A stretch of 64,000 nt of DNA from an uncultured Acetatifactor sp. (GTDB taxonomy: Bacteria > Bacillota > Clostridia > Lachnospirales > Lachnospiraceae), in contig CAJUAB010000004.1 in the NCBI GenBank assembly GCA_910583845.1, positions 116,584 to 180,583 on the forward strand, read 5' to 3'. Positions 34,088 through 43,652 of the stretch are shown in pieces. A model generated the notes under the pieces. The model ran no database searches. It saw only the letters and a list, made by a program, of their open reading frames with translations, and was not told the origin of the DNA. Position 1 is the stretch's first letter. Each line of letters opens with the position of its first letter. The position numbers were made by a program, and so were the translations under genes.

Positions 34088-35287
34088 ATGGAAAAGCCGG
34101 CAATCTGCGGCGGCACCCCCGTCCGCACCATCCCTCTGAGCTACGGAAGACAGTTTATAGACGAGCAGGATATCCGGGCAGTATCGGACACTTTGAAAAG
34201 CGACTATCTGACCTGCGGTCCCCGGGTCACACAGCTGGAAGAAAAACTCTGCGCCATCACCGGCGCCAGATACTGCGTGGCAGTCAGCAACGGCACCGCG
34301 GCGCTGCATATCGCGGCATTGGCCGCCGGTATCGGCCCCGGGGACGAGGTGGTCACCACCCCCATCACATTCGCCGCCAGCGCCAACTGTGCCCTGTACT
34401 GCGGTGCAAAACCCGTATTTGCGGACATCAACCCCGAGACCTACAACATTGATCCCGCGTCCATACGGGCCTGTATCACTCCCAGGACCAAGGCGGTGGT
34501 GGCCGTGGACTTTACGGGCCAGGCGACAGAGCTTGACGAAATCCGCGCCATATGCCGGGAGCATGGGCTGACGCTGATCGAGGATGCCGCGCACTCCATC
34601 GGCACCCGCTACCGCGGACAGCCTGTGGGCAGTCTGGCGGATATGACCACTTTCAGTTTCCATCCGGTAAAGACCGTGACAGCCGGTGAGGGCGGCGCTG
34701 TGACCACCAACGACAGGGCGCTTTACGATAAACTGGTCCTGCTTCACGCTCACGGCATCACCCGGGACCGCAGTCAGATGGAACATCCCACGGATGATCC
34801 CTGGTACAACGAGCAGGTTGCCTATGGCTACAACTACCGCCTGACGGAAATTCAGGCCGCGCTGCTGATCAGCCAGCTGGACAAACTGGACTTGTTCTCC
34901 AGACGCCGCAGGGAAATCGTGGCCAGATATGACGCCGCTTTCTCCCATATTCCCCAGCTACAGGTACAGCGGGAAATTCCGGAATCCGAAACCACCCGCC
35001 ACCTGTATATTCTGCGGCTCCGCCTGGAGACGCTGCGCTGCACCCGCAGGGAATTCTTCGACGCGCTGGGAGCGGAAGGCATCCATTCCCAGGTACACTA
35101 TATGCCGGTATACTGGCATTCCCACTATGAACATCTTGGCTACAGAAAGGGGCTGTGTCCCGAAGCGGAACACTATTATCAGGAAGTCATGAGCCTGCCC
35201 CTGTACTATTCCCTGACAGATCAGGATGTGGACGATGTAATTCATATTGTGGAAAAATTGGTGGGCTTTTATGCAAAGAATAGCTGA
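34088..35287 (+). CDS. pseC: PseC, UDP-4-amino-4,6-dideoxy-N-acetyl-altrosamine transaminase
   Basis: 399 aa, ATG 34088 with AGAGG upstream. DegT/DnrJ/EryC1 aminotransferase with the PLP lysine in FHPVKTVTAGEGGA, cofactor Asp in LIEDAAHSIG and VGSLADMTTFSF following. The N-terminal PLSYGRQFIDEQDI and SNGTAALHIAALAAGI are PseC-like. Known reaction: glutamate-dependent amination at C4 of the PseB product, step 2 of the pathway. It is on the opposite strand from the other pse genes and separated from pseB by 17 kb, an unusual arrangement. A terminator follows. Confidence 0.9.
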   Translation: MEKPAICGGTPVRTIPLSYGRQFIDEQDIRAVSDTLKSDYLTCGPRVTQLEEKLCAITGARYCVAVSNGTAALHIAALAAGIGPGDEVVTTPITFAASANCALYCGAKPVFADINPETYNIDPASIRACITPRTKAVVAVDFTGQATELDEIRAICREHGLTLIEDAAHSIGTRYRGQPVGSLADMTTFSFHPVKTVTAGEGGAVTTNDRALYDKLVLLHAHGITRDRSQMEHPTDDPWYNEQVAYGYNYRLTEIQAALLISQLDKLDLFSRRRREIVARYDAAFSHIPQLQVQREIPESETTRHLYILRLRLETLRCTRREFFDALGAEGIHSQVHYMPVYWHSHYEHLGYRKGLCPEAEHYYQEVMSLPLYYSLTDQDVDDVIHIVEKLVGFYAKNS

Positions 35288-35293
35288 ATCCAG

Positions 35294-35328
35294 AAAAGGG
35301 GGCGCATATTTTGTGGCACCCCTTTTTT
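35294..35328 (+). terminator. Intrinsic terminator after pseC
   Basis: Arms AAAAGGGG and CCCCTTTT around a 17-19-nt loop, followed by a T run. The A run on the other side lets it also stop the converging minus-strand operon ending at 35368. Confidence 0.8.
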
Positions 35329-35367
35329 ATTCCTGGTGATTCTGGATTTGTATATTTATGTCCGATT

Positions 35368-36915
35368 TTACTTTATCTCATTCAATTTTCCGCAGATGAG
35401 CCTTCCCAGGTAAAAACGTCCGCTTTCATTGGGATGAACGCCGTCAGCCGTCAACAGTTCTTCCTCCGCGCAGGACTTCATATGCTCATAGACATTAATG
35501 TAATAAAGCCCATATTCCCGCGCCACCCTTACGGCTGTATCCACATACTCCGTCAGTACGCTGCCGGTTTCACTGCCAATACGGGTGCCCTCGTCCCAAT
35601 AGGTGATATAACTGGGCGACATAACTACGATCTCCGCGTTGGGAAAGGCAGCCTGTAGCAACTCAATCCCTGTTCTCATAGCACCGGCATATGTGGTTAT
35701 TTCGTATTTGTCCTCCGTTTCAACGGGATTCCCTACAAGGTAATCGTTAATTCCATAATTCAGTAAAAACACTATGCGTCCGCTCTCCATATTACTTTGC
35801 AGAAAGCTCTGTATCCCTCTGTAAGCCGGTGTTCCCTCCGGGATATCCCCTGTGCCGCCATTACACAGATTTCCTATCACATCCACTCCCACCACATCCC
35901 CGCTTCCCGCAGACAGACAAATTCCCCCATACCCGCAGTTGATGCAGCATGCGCCAGTAAAATATTCCACTACACCGGGCACTGACGAACTATCCGTGAA
36001 GTTTCCGAATATACTGTCTCCCAGAAATACCAGCATGTCCCCCTCCCGTCTTCTCACATAGAGCGGCTCGGACTGCCAGTTGTACAAGGTCTCTTCCAGT
36101 TCCTTTATCATCTCCCTCTGATTGTCCGCAGTAACCCGATAATGCTGATCACAAAATACATTCAGCATGACCCTGTCAGCAATGCTGGCATTCAGTGTCC
36201 CGTTCCCCTGATAATTTTCCTGATTACAGATCAGCCACTCCTGCCCCCCAATAAAAAAGAGTAGTGTGTTTTCCTGCGAAGTTATGACATTCATAGCCCT
36301 CTCGTATCCTTCTATGCCTCGCTTTCGTTCTTCCTTTGACAGGAGCTGCCACTCTGTGAACGAGGGATATGCCAGAAGCACTTCCCAGGTAATCTCCTCA
36401 TGCTTCTGCATGAGGGCCCCGATTGTCTGCTGCCAGTCCAATTCATCCTCCCATGACAGATGCCGTTCCATTTTTACCGGATCAATCCCCAGATAAACCC
36501 GCTCCACAGACATATCATCAGAGAGCATTTGCTCCAATATTCCCAGCAGTTCCATGGAGTTTTCAAGCACAGGCTCAATCTTCAGAGTATCCAGTCCCCG
36601 ATACTTACGAAAGCTCTCCATCTCATAGGCTTCCAGAGAATACATAGCCAGAAATACCGCCTCATATTCTCCCTCTGCCATAGATTCCAGATAGGGCTGA
36701 CACAACTCCATCTTAACCTGGAACCGCAGATAGCGCCATGCTTCCGCCGGCCTATGTGCGTCCGCCGCCACACAAGCCCCCATTATACTGCGCTCCGCCG
36801 GTGGAAACAGAATATATAACACCACTGCCGCCAACCCCAATGCAAGTGTCCATATCATAACAATAAAACTGTAATACCGTCTGGGCAGGGCAACTGTTTG
36901 TCTGATCTGCTCCAT
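35368..36915 (-). CDS. SGNH/GDSL hydrolase-like protein with N-terminal extension
   Basis: 515 aa, ATG 36915 (ribosome site weak). One membrane helix at about 15-36, a 250-residue extracytoplasmic region of unknown type, then an SGNH domain: Ser301 in VFLGDSIFGNF, block III NYGINDY, dyad D491-x-x-H494 in DGVHPNESG. All blocks are intact. The SGNH half is a paralogue of 15695 and 598. Probably acts on acyl groups of the surface polymer outside the membrane. Last gene of the operon beginning at 44630 and convergent with pseC. Confidence 0.78.
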   Translation of the reverse strand: MEQIRQTVALPRRYYSFIVMIWTLALGLAAVVLYILFPPAERSIMGACVAADAHRPAEAWRYLRFQVKMELCQPYLESMAEGEYEAVFLAMYSLEAYEMESFRKYRGLDTLKIEPVLENSMELLGILEQMLSDDMSVERVYLGIDPVKMERHLSWEDELDWQQTIGALMQKHEEITWEVLLAYPSFTEWQLLSKEERKRGIEGYERAMNVITSQENTLLFFIGGQEWLICNQENYQGNGTLNASIADRVMLNVFCDQHYRVTADNQREMIKELEETLYNWQSEPLYVRRREGDMLVFLGDSIFGNFTDSSSVPGVVEYFTGACCINCGYGGICLSAGSGDVVGVDVIGNLCNGGTGDIPEGTPAYRGIQSFLQSNMESGRIVFLLNYGINDYLVGNPVETEDKYEITTYAGAMRTGIELLQAAFPNAEIVVMSPSYITYWDEGTRIGSETGSVLTEYVDTAVRVAREYGLYYINVYEHMKSCAEEELLTADGVHPNESGRFYLGRLICGKLNEIK

Positions 36916-36975
36916 TTAATCTACACGCCTTTCCATCCCCGGATATACATGCTGCGCTCATAGGCATAAGCCGGA

Positions 36976-38580
36976 TTACCTCGTCCGATAGACACACACG
37001 CGTCCATCCTGTCCCACCTGTTCCATCCCCAGGGCCTCACAGCTTCTCTGCAATTCCCCCCCCGCCGGTATAGTCAGATAGAGACTTTGCAGCTGCTCCA
37101 GATGTTCCTCCACATATTCCCTGTAGCAGCAGCTGATTCCCCAGCCCTTTGGCAGGGCGTACAGGATCTGCCAGTCCGTGAGCACCGCTTCGCCGTCTCC
37201 GGAGCCCGCCGGCACATCATTGAAGGTCCATATCACAGAATTGTCGAAATTGGGGGGATTCTCCTCCTGTAGAACCATTTCCTCCGCAAAGACCTGCTGC
37301 CAGTAAGCCAGCTGCTCTATCCTCTCCTGATTGGCAAAATAGATCCGGTAATCCCCGGGCTGGTCCCCCTGGTACCAGAACAGATAGATACACAGCGCTC
37401 CGATGATCACCGCCTTTTTGTAGAATCTGGTCTCCATCAGCGCAATCGCCAGAATACCCACGGCCATAAAGGTCAGCAGATGTTTACTTCCCTCCTTCAT
37501 TTTGTACATCAACAGCAGGGCCATCCACATGCTGAAAAAACAAAAAGCAAGATATCCGTTCAGTAACGCCTGTTTTTTCTTTTTTCTGCGCAAATCCGCC
37601 ACAAACTGCCACAGCAGGATCAGCAGCATTGCAAGAAAAATCGCAAAAAACGCGCCTTCCGCCAGTCCGCTCTTCAATCCCTGCAATGTAAGCGCCAGAA
37701 AAGTCCTGCCCTCATAGTAAATCTTAGCCAGCATTCCCCTGAGGCCGGTGAAGATATGCCCCTGCAAAAAAGGACTCAGCCACTCCGTTTTGAACAGCGG
37801 CGTAAAATATGCCGCCCCCAGATCATGCTTGATCAGCATATACCCGCCCGCCGCCGCGGCCGTCACAGCCAGAGAGCCTGCCAGGCCCGCCGCTCTGTGC
37901 CTGCGAATCCACAGCCAGGAGGGCCCCAGTAAAAACAGGATCAGATAGGGGCGCATCAGGGTCATGGTGCCCCCCAGCAAAAACAGCAGCGCCACCTTGC
38001 CCGCCGTCTCTTTTTCCACCGTGCGGATCAGCAGCCCCCAGTAGACAATCAGCACACTGAAACAAATAATCTCCGGCATACCGCAGAGCATATAGCGGGT
38101 GTAGGGCATAAAGCAGCAGAAAAGCAGCGCCAGCAGCCCAAGCTGTTTCCAGCCGGGGTTTGTGAGCAGCACAAAGGCGAGCAGCGCCAATGTGAGAAAC
38201 AGAATATTGCTGTAGATGGGGGCCATCAGATTCCACCCTGCCACCAGTCCGTAGAGCAGCCAGGGCCACACCAGCACGGGACTCCAGGCCGCGAAGGAGA
38301 GTTTCAACGCATGGCTCTCATTGAAGCCAAAATACCCCTGGGGATAACCGTGGGACAAGATCCCCTCCACCTGTTTATAGTAGAACAGCTCGTCATTCCA
38401 CTCCGAAGCGGGCAGATAAACCTGGGAGAGACTGCCGCCCTGGGCCGCGCAGGCCGCCATGCAGCACAAAACCGGAAGCAGGGCCGCGAGCCCCGCTTTC
38501 AGAGTCAGGATTCTCCGGTCCCGGTTCCACCAGTGCCATAGCTTTTTGAAGAAATTCTGTCTTTCAGACGGCTTTTCCAT
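36976..38580 (-). CDS. GT-C-like polytopic membrane protein
   Basis: 534 aa from MEKPSERQNFFKKLW (ATG 38580) with GGGAGAGG upstream. About twelve membrane segments. The first extracytoplasmic loop SEWNDELFYYKQVEGILSHG has the DE pair expected of a GT-C donor site. The C-terminal 100 residues form a soluble tail (NPPNFDNSVIWTF to the end). No named family is recognised. It follows a GtrB-type gene by 69 nt, so the two could be a lipid-sugar maker and user pair. Confidence 0.72.
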   Translation of the reverse strand: MEKPSERQNFFKKLWHWWNRDRRILTLKAGLAALLPVLCCMAACAAQGGSLSQVYLPASEWNDELFYYKQVEGILSHGYPQGYFGFNESHALKLSFAAWSPVLVWPWLLYGLVAGWNLMAPIYSNILFLTLALLAFVLLTNPGWKQLGLLALLFCCFMPYTRYMLCGMPEIICFSVLIVYWGLLIRTVEKETAGKVALLFLLGGTMTLMRPYLILFLLGPSWLWIRRHRAAGLAGSLAVTAAAAGGYMLIKHDLGAAYFTPLFKTEWLSPFLQGHIFTGLRGMLAKIYYEGRTFLALTLQGLKSGLAEGAFFAIFLAMLLILLWQFVADLRRKKKKQALLNGYLAFCFFSMWMALLLMYKMKEGSKHLLTFMAVGILAIALMETRFYKKAVIIGALCIYLFWYQGDQPGDYRIYFANQERIEQLAYWQQVFAEEMVLQEENPPNFDNSVIWTFNDVPAGSGDGEAVLTDWQILYALPKGWGISCCYREYVEEHLEQLQSLYLTIPAGGELQRSCEALGMEQVGQDGRVCVYRTR

Positions 38581-38620
38581 GGAGCCTCTCCCTTCTTTTT
38601 TCAGAGTCTTAGGTGATTGC

Positions 38621-38648
38621 AAAACTCGTTTTCTGGAAACAGAGTTTT
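38621..38648. terminator. Hairpin overlapping the end of the GtrB-type gene
   Basis: Arms AAAACTC/GAGTTTT plus inner GTTT/AAAC with one bulged A, ending in T runs on both strands. It sits between the GtrB-type gene and the GT-C gene in one operon, so it may attenuate rather than end transcription. Confidence 0.45.
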
Positions 38649-38649
38649 T

Positions 38650-39648
38650 TCAGAGTTCCCCGGAGGGTTGCGTAACTTCCTGTGTATTGAAAGTGTGCTT
38701 TGCATGCTCTTTTGTGTTGACGCGCTCGCGGATTACGTACTGCGGAGAATTGTTCATGCTGATATAGATCCGTCCTATATACTCTCCGATCAACCCCAGC
38801 ATGATCATGATCATCCCCCCAAAGAAGACGATGGCCGACATAGTGGAACTGAATCCGACAGGCACTTGCGGATTTACCAGGCGCTTGACAATCGTATACA
38901 GACCGTATAAAAAACCCGCGGCGGCGCTTAAGGCTCCCATGCAGGTGGCAATCCGTAGCGGCTTCACGGAAAACGCGGTGAATCCGTTGAACCACAGGCC
39001 CAGCAGCTTCTTTAGGGTATAGCCGGAGCTTCCCTCCTGTCTCTCCCGGTGGTTTACCTCCACATTGGTGATATTCTTGGTGGCCCGCAGCACCAGCCCG
39101 ATGACATAGGGATAGGAATTTTCATAGCGCACCATATCCTCCACCACAAACCTGCGCACGGCAAAATAGCTGGAAATATATAATTCTCCGGGCTTCTCCA
39201 GCATTATGCGGGTCATCAGCTCATTCACCTTACTTCCCAGATTGCGGAAAAGGGAATGCCTTTTGTGGGCATAACTGGCATAGACCGCGTCGTACCCCTC
39301 CTCCAGTTTTTCCAGCAGTTTGCCCGCCTCGTCCGCCGGGGTCTGCCCATCGTCGTCCAGACATACCACATAGTCTCCCGCAGATTGCCGCAGCCCCGCC
39401 ATCAGCGCCGCGTGCTGGCCGAAATTGCGGGCAAAACTGATTCCCCGGATTCTGCCATCCTCCTGACAGAGCCCGCGGATCACCGCCCAGGTTCCATCCG
39501 GGGAACAATCGTTGACCAGAATTATTTCATAGTCGTACTCTTTCATTCCCGTCAGCGTAGTGCGGATCTCTGCTACCACTTGGGGCAATGTATGCTCGGA
39601 ACGATAACAGGGTATTATAAAGCTGACACATTTTTTCATATCATTCAT
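38650..39648 (-). CDS. GtrB/ArnC-type polyprenyl-phosphate glycosyltransferase
   Basis: 332 aa, ATG 39648 with AAGGA upstream. GT2 domain: VSFIIPCYRSEHTL, LVNDCSPDGTW, ARNFGQHAALMAGLRQSAG and the catalytic VVCLDDDGQTPADE. Two C-terminal helices and the tail GEYIGRIYISMNNSPQYVIRE are characteristic of the ArnC/GtrB group. Charges undecaprenyl phosphate with one sugar. It resembles the one at 12133 in layout but differs at the catalytic motif (DDDGQ against DCDLQ), so it may use a different sugar, for instance an amino sugar as ArnC does. Confidence 0.87.
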   Translation of the reverse strand: MNDMKKCVSFIIPCYRSEHTLPQVVAEIRTTLTGMKEYDYEIILVNDCSPDGTWAVIRGLCQEDGRIRGISFARNFGQHAALMAGLRQSAGDYVVCLDDDGQTPADEAGKLLEKLEEGYDAVYASYAHKRHSLFRNLGSKVNELMTRIMLEKPGELYISSYFAVRRFVVEDMVRYENSYPYVIGLVLRATKNITNVEVNHRERQEGSSGYTLKKLLGLWFNGFTAFSVKPLRIATCMGALSAAAGFLYGLYTIVKRLVNPQVPVGFSSTMSAIVFFGGMIMIMLGLIGEYIGRIYISMNNSPQYVIRERVNTKEHAKHTFNTQEVTQPSGEL

Positions 39649-39721
39649 CCTGTATTTCCTTATTTCAGTTCCGAAACCGCTGTCCCAGCTCCTTCCTCCC
39701 GGACCCGCAGTTTCGGATTTT

Positions 39722-40246
39722 TTACGTGTTCAGAATGCCCATCAGCACTATATCCCGATAACATCCGTCTATGCGGACATCGTCCCGCAGACAGGCTTCC
39801 CGCTTAAACCCAGCCTTCTCATAGCTGCGGATGGCCCGGGTATTATCCGCGAAAACCCGCAGAAACAGCCTGTGCAGGCCCATCTCTTCAAAGGCGTACC
39901 GGATCATCATCCGTGCGGCCATGGTTCCGTATCCCTTTCCCCGGGCTCCGTCCCCGCCGATAAAAATGCCGTACTCCGCTTTGTTATGTCTGCGGTCAAT
40001 ATCCCGCAGATAGACAGACCCCACCGGCCTCCCTCCCTGCGCTTCACAGATGATCATCTGTACCACTCTGCCGGTTTCCACCATGGTACGCGTCCAATGT
40101 TCATGGCTTTCTCTGGTAAAAAGTTCCTGATAGATGAAATTCCGGCGCACCGCGTCCTGATTTCGCCAGAATATGATCAGGTCCGTATCCTCAGGGGTCA
40201 TGGGCCGCAGATATACTGCCATGGCCGGGTCTCTGTACTCACACAT
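39722..40246 (-). CDS. GNAT N-acetyltransferase, second PseH-like enzyme
   Basis: 174 aa from the ATG at 40244-40246, overlapping the upstream GT-C stop. GNAT fold: YLRPMTPEDTDLIIFWRNQDAVRRNF, the acetyl-CoA loop GDGARGKGYGTMAARM (Q/RxxGxG/A type) and LHRLFLRVFADNTRAIRSYEKAGF. The opening resembles PseH and other amino-sugar N-acetyltransferases. Two candidate jobs: acetylating the pseudaminic acid precursor with acetyl-CoA while the ACP-linked enzyme at 18925 does something else, or acetylating the Fuc4N made by RffA. Sequence alone does not decide. Confidence 0.75.
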   Translation of the reverse strand: MCEYRDPAMAVYLRPMTPEDTDLIIFWRNQDAVRRNFIYQELFTRESHEHWTRTMVETGRVVQMIICEAQGGRPVGSVYLRDIDRRHNKAEYGIFIGGDGARGKGYGTMAARMMIRYAFEEMGLHRLFLRVFADNTRAIRSYEKAGFKREACLRDDVRIDGCYRDIVLMGILNT

Positions 40247-41819
40247 CACTCTTTCGCCTTTCCTTTTCAGCTCCGGCTGTCTTTTGCCGTTTTCCGATTC
40301 CGCGCAGCGCCCCGCCCAGGCAGTTCTGCGCGGCGGAAATCCCCAGGGCCATATAGGGAATCAGCAAGACGATATAGGGCAGCACATATCTGGACTTGGC
40401 CTCCCACAAAATGCTGAACAAAAAACCGCCAAAAACCCCGATCAGCATAAGACACTGCAAAATATCGCTCTTACGCGTCAGGGCTGCGACGCAGTACACC
40501 ACCACGCCCAGATACAGCACCGTCAGATAACGGTTCGTATAATCCCTGTAATGCTGCTGCCAACTGCCATAGTAGAGTTTTTCCACTATGCCCTTGGGGG
40601 GCTGCTCAAAAGTCGCTGTCATCACCAGACTGCAAAAAGTGGGTTCGTTCCACTGCTCCTGTATCTTTTCCTTGTAGAAATCCTTGGTCATGGTCATGTC
40701 GGCCCCAAATTCCCGCAGCCTTCCCCGGATATAGGAAAGCGCGATCTCATTGGCTTTCTCCTCATCACTTCCCGCCTCGCCCCGGAAAACGGAATTATTG
40801 TACCCGTTATACACACCGGCGCCGCCGGTGGAACTCTGCATGCCCATGGCCACGTACATGCTGGCCGGTATGCCTCCCTCTATCCTGATCCCGGACCGCA
40901 GTTCATAGCTCAGGCGCATGGCCCCGATGGCGCCCAGGGGCATCAGCAGCGTCAGAACCGCAACCAACAGCATTTTAAGGCTGCGCTGTCTCAGGCTGTA
41001 GATCAGCATCGACAGACATACCGCGATCAGCAGCACCAGCACATTGCTCCGGGCCAGCAGCGCCACGCTCAAAGAAAGCAGCGACAACAGAATACACAGA
41101 TTTCTTTTTCTATGACATCCCCGCGCCAGCAGCCAGATTCCCAACATGCTGAACCCCATGGAGAGCAATTCCCCATATACATAGTTGACATAGATCCACA
41201 TAGGGAAAAAAAGCAGATTGCCCACAATCACATACAAAGAAGCCTTCACATCCCCGAACAGCTCATCCACCAGAGCGTAAGAGCTCCAGACAATCCCCAT
41301 GATCATCAGCACATTGATATATTGTAACAGCCTGTAGCCTCCGCCGAACGCCAGAAATATCTCATACAGAAAGGTCAGTCCGTACTGATGAGGACACATA
41401 TAGATATAGCCCGTCATATCCCGGAAATTACCGACCTTAAAATCCATGGCATCCAGATACACCTGCATCTGGTCCCACACCGGCGTAATATGGCAGATGG
41501 ATACCCATATGGCAAGCAGAATCCCCATCCCCCCCGTCACCACCAGGGCAACCTTGCGCGCGCGCCTTCTCTTCGCGGCCTCTTCCCCCCGCAGAACAAC
41601 CCGCTGCAATAGCCAGGCCGCGGCCAGCGCCCCGCAGAAGACCAGCAGGTTTACCGCCGGGGAATCCGGCTCTATAATGGTCCGCCCTTCGCTCAGGTCC
41701 GCAGGATAGTGATGGGTATAGCGGACAGCCCAGTATGCAAGCACCAGACTCACAGGAAGCATCATCCCATGTATGGCTTTTGTACATATTTTTTCTACCA
41801 CTTCCGGCATCTTTTTCAT
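40239..41819 (-). CDS. GT-C-like polytopic membrane protein
   Basis: 526 aa, ATG 41819; GGAGGAATC lies 11-13 nt upstream. About eleven membrane segments. Paralogue of the protein at 32409 (shared YVAMGMQ and GGFLF-xx-LWEAKSRY motifs). The first long loop contains ITPVWDQMQVYLDAMDFKVG, with Asp in the place expected for GT-C donor binding, and YMCPHQYGLTFLYE. It ends 8 nt inside the following GNAT gene, indicating coupled translation. Confidence 0.72.
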   Translation of the reverse strand: MKKMPEVVEKICTKAIHGMMLPVSLVLAYWAVRYTHHYPADLSEGRTIIEPDSPAVNLLVFCGALAAAWLLQRVVLRGEEAAKRRRARKVALVVTGGMGILLAIWVSICHITPVWDQMQVYLDAMDFKVGNFRDMTGYIYMCPHQYGLTFLYEIFLAFGGGYRLLQYINVLMIMGIVWSSYALVDELFGDVKASLYVIVGNLLFFPMWIYVNYVYGELLSMGFSMLGIWLLARGCHRKRNLCILLSLLSLSVALLARSNVLVLLIAVCLSMLIYSLRQRSLKMLLVAVLTLLMPLGAIGAMRLSYELRSGIRIEGGIPASMYVAMGMQSSTGGAGVYNGYNNSVFRGEAGSDEEKANEIALSYIRGRLREFGADMTMTKDFYKEKIQEQWNEPTFCSLVMTATFEQPPKGIVEKLYYGSWQQHYRDYTNRYLTVLYLGVVVYCVAALTRKSDILQCLMLIGVFGGFLFSILWEAKSRYVLPYIVLLIPYMALGISAAQNCLGGALRGIGKRQKTAGAEKERRKSDV

Positions 41820-41825
41820 GCGCTC

Positions 41826-43622
41826 TTATGATTCCTCCACATTTGCTGTAAAAAGACCGTCCTTCCGACAGGAAAGGGCCCGGCATTCTGGATATGCGGC
41901 ATTCTTGTCTTCCAACTGATAGATTACAAATTCCACGTCCTCTCCGCAGGAAACCGATTCCCGGGCTTTGAGTTCCACGGCTCCCAGTCTCCCGGCCAGA
42001 TACGCTTCCAGCCAGGAGATATCCCTGTCCCCCGCCGCAATCAGGCGGACCTGACCGTGCAGCAATGCCTGAGCGCCGTCCGATGCGTCATAGGCTGCCA
42101 GGCGCTGCGCTACCAGGGGACTCTGTGTCAGCCAGCCTCCCAGAAGCATGATCTGTTCCGAATCCTTTTTATACACTTCCCCTGCGTAGGCCACCGCCGA
42201 AAACACATCCATCAGATAAAATGTATTCTCCTCCGCCTCCAGGCTCTCCGTCAGCAGATTCCACTGCGCCTGCTTTCTCTGCTGTTCCTCCGCCCTGGCG
42301 GCGGTCCGCGGAAGCTCCACTGCCGCCGTCATACACAGCAGCGCCAGTCCCAGAGAAACAATTCCCGCGCGGCCCCCCCGGTTTTTGCTCCACCCCCATG
42401 CCTCCCGGCTCCCTGCGCTCTCCCGCAGCGTCATGCCCAGCAGCAGACAGAGTTCCATCAGGTAAAGGGAAATCCATATACGCTCCGGAAATCTCCCCCT
42501 GGCAATCAGGTAGACCCAGATCAGGCTGCGCCCTGCGAGAAGCGCCCCCAGAAGCAACAGTCTGTCCCAGCGCCTGTGTACGGCCAGCAGAAGCAACAGG
42601 ATACCATAGCCGCCCGCCCACACCAGACTGTAGGGCCTGCCGTCATAGCGGACATGGCGGTAATAGCTTTCCAGACACTGCCTCAGATATCCCTCTCCTG
42701 CCGCCTCCCCTCTCAGCGCGGCCAGGCGTGTCACCGTCCGGTCCAGCACCCGGGCGTCTATCTCCTGATCCAGCACCGTGTCATAATGCGCGAGCACCTG
42801 ATACTGCTCCAGGCTCAGGCCCAGCTCCTCATATCGCTCCCGGTACCGGTCCGTGGACAAAAAATCCGTATAATCATAAAGGCTTGTCCGGCTGGCATTG
42901 TATTCCCGGTAGCTTTGCCATTCCTCACTGCCATACCCGATCCTGTCCACGCCCCAGCATGCGGCCACCGCAAGTGCCAGAACTGCCAGCGGGATTCCCG
43001 CCGCCAGATTCCCGCTGCGCCGTCTCGCCGCCTCCAGCCCCCTGTCCAGAACCGCCACCAGCAAAAAAGGCAGCGCCAGATAAAAGACCTGGCTCCTCAC
43101 CTGATAGCACAGAACCAGCAAAAGCACCGGCAATGCCCGGCCCGGTCCCGCCTCCCACAAAAACAGCGCTCCCCCGGCCAGTATGGCCGCGACAATGGTA
43201 TAATGCAGATAGAGATAATGCGGAAGAAACAGCCCGGCAAAGAACAGTATGCCCAAAAGCGCCGCTGCCGCCCGGCCCACGGCCCGCTTCTCCCCTGCCG
43301 CCTCCACGCACCCTGCCAGAATCCCGGCCCCGGCCAGCAGAACGCACCCCGCCAGAAACAAGTCAAACCACGGCACAGACACCCCCAGCTTCCCCGTGAG
43401 CCTGTAAAGCCCCGCCAGCAGACCTGTCAAAGGATATTTCATATATACCGCATGGCCGTCCGGGATGCCTGTGCAGGCACCCGACAGGATGCTCCGCATG
43501 GTCACATCGTCATTCAGATAATATACAGGGGCCGTCACCCGTCCCGCCACAGCCATGAGCAACAGCAGAAAAGCCGCCGCGCTTCCTCTCACTTGCCATT
43601 TTTTCATCTTTTTGTTTCCCAT
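41826..43622 (-). CDS. Polytopic membrane protein of unknown family, GT-C-like
   Basis: 598 aa from ATG 43622; an ATG five codons later is equally plausible and no strong ribosome site distinguishes them. About eleven membrane helices. The first loop APVYYLNDDVTMRSILSG has a paired Asp and is followed by GIPDGHAVYMKYPLTGLLAG, a pattern seen in Clostridia membrane proteins of surface-glycan loci. A soluble C-terminal segment of about 130 residues follows. Function unassigned; GT-C activity is inferred from topology and context. Confidence 0.65.
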   Translation of the reverse strand: MGNKKMKKWQVRGSAAAFLLLLMAVAGRVTAPVYYLNDDVTMRSILSGACTGIPDGHAVYMKYPLTGLLAGLYRLTGKLGVSVPWFDLFLAGCVLLAGAGILAGCVEAAGEKRAVGRAAAALLGILFFAGLFLPHYLYLHYTIVAAILAGGALFLWEAGPGRALPVLLLVLCYQVRSQVFYLALPFLLVAVLDRGLEAARRRSGNLAAGIPLAVLALAVAACWGVDRIGYGSEEWQSYREYNASRTSLYDYTDFLSTDRYRERYEELGLSLEQYQVLAHYDTVLDQEIDARVLDRTVTRLAALRGEAAGEGYLRQCLESYYRHVRYDGRPYSLVWAGGYGILLLLLAVHRRWDRLLLLGALLAGRSLIWVYLIARGRFPERIWISLYLMELCLLLGMTLRESAGSREAWGWSKNRGGRAGIVSLGLALLCMTAAVELPRTAARAEEQQRKQAQWNLLTESLEAEENTFYLMDVFSAVAYAGEVYKKDSEQIMLLGGWLTQSPLVAQRLAAYDASDGAQALLHGQVRLIAAGDRDISWLEAYLAGRLGAVELKARESVSCGEDVEFVIYQLEDKNAAYPECRALSCRKDGLFTANVEES

Positions 43623-43652
43623 CGGTCCCGGCCGCCACGGGGGATGCCGCTT

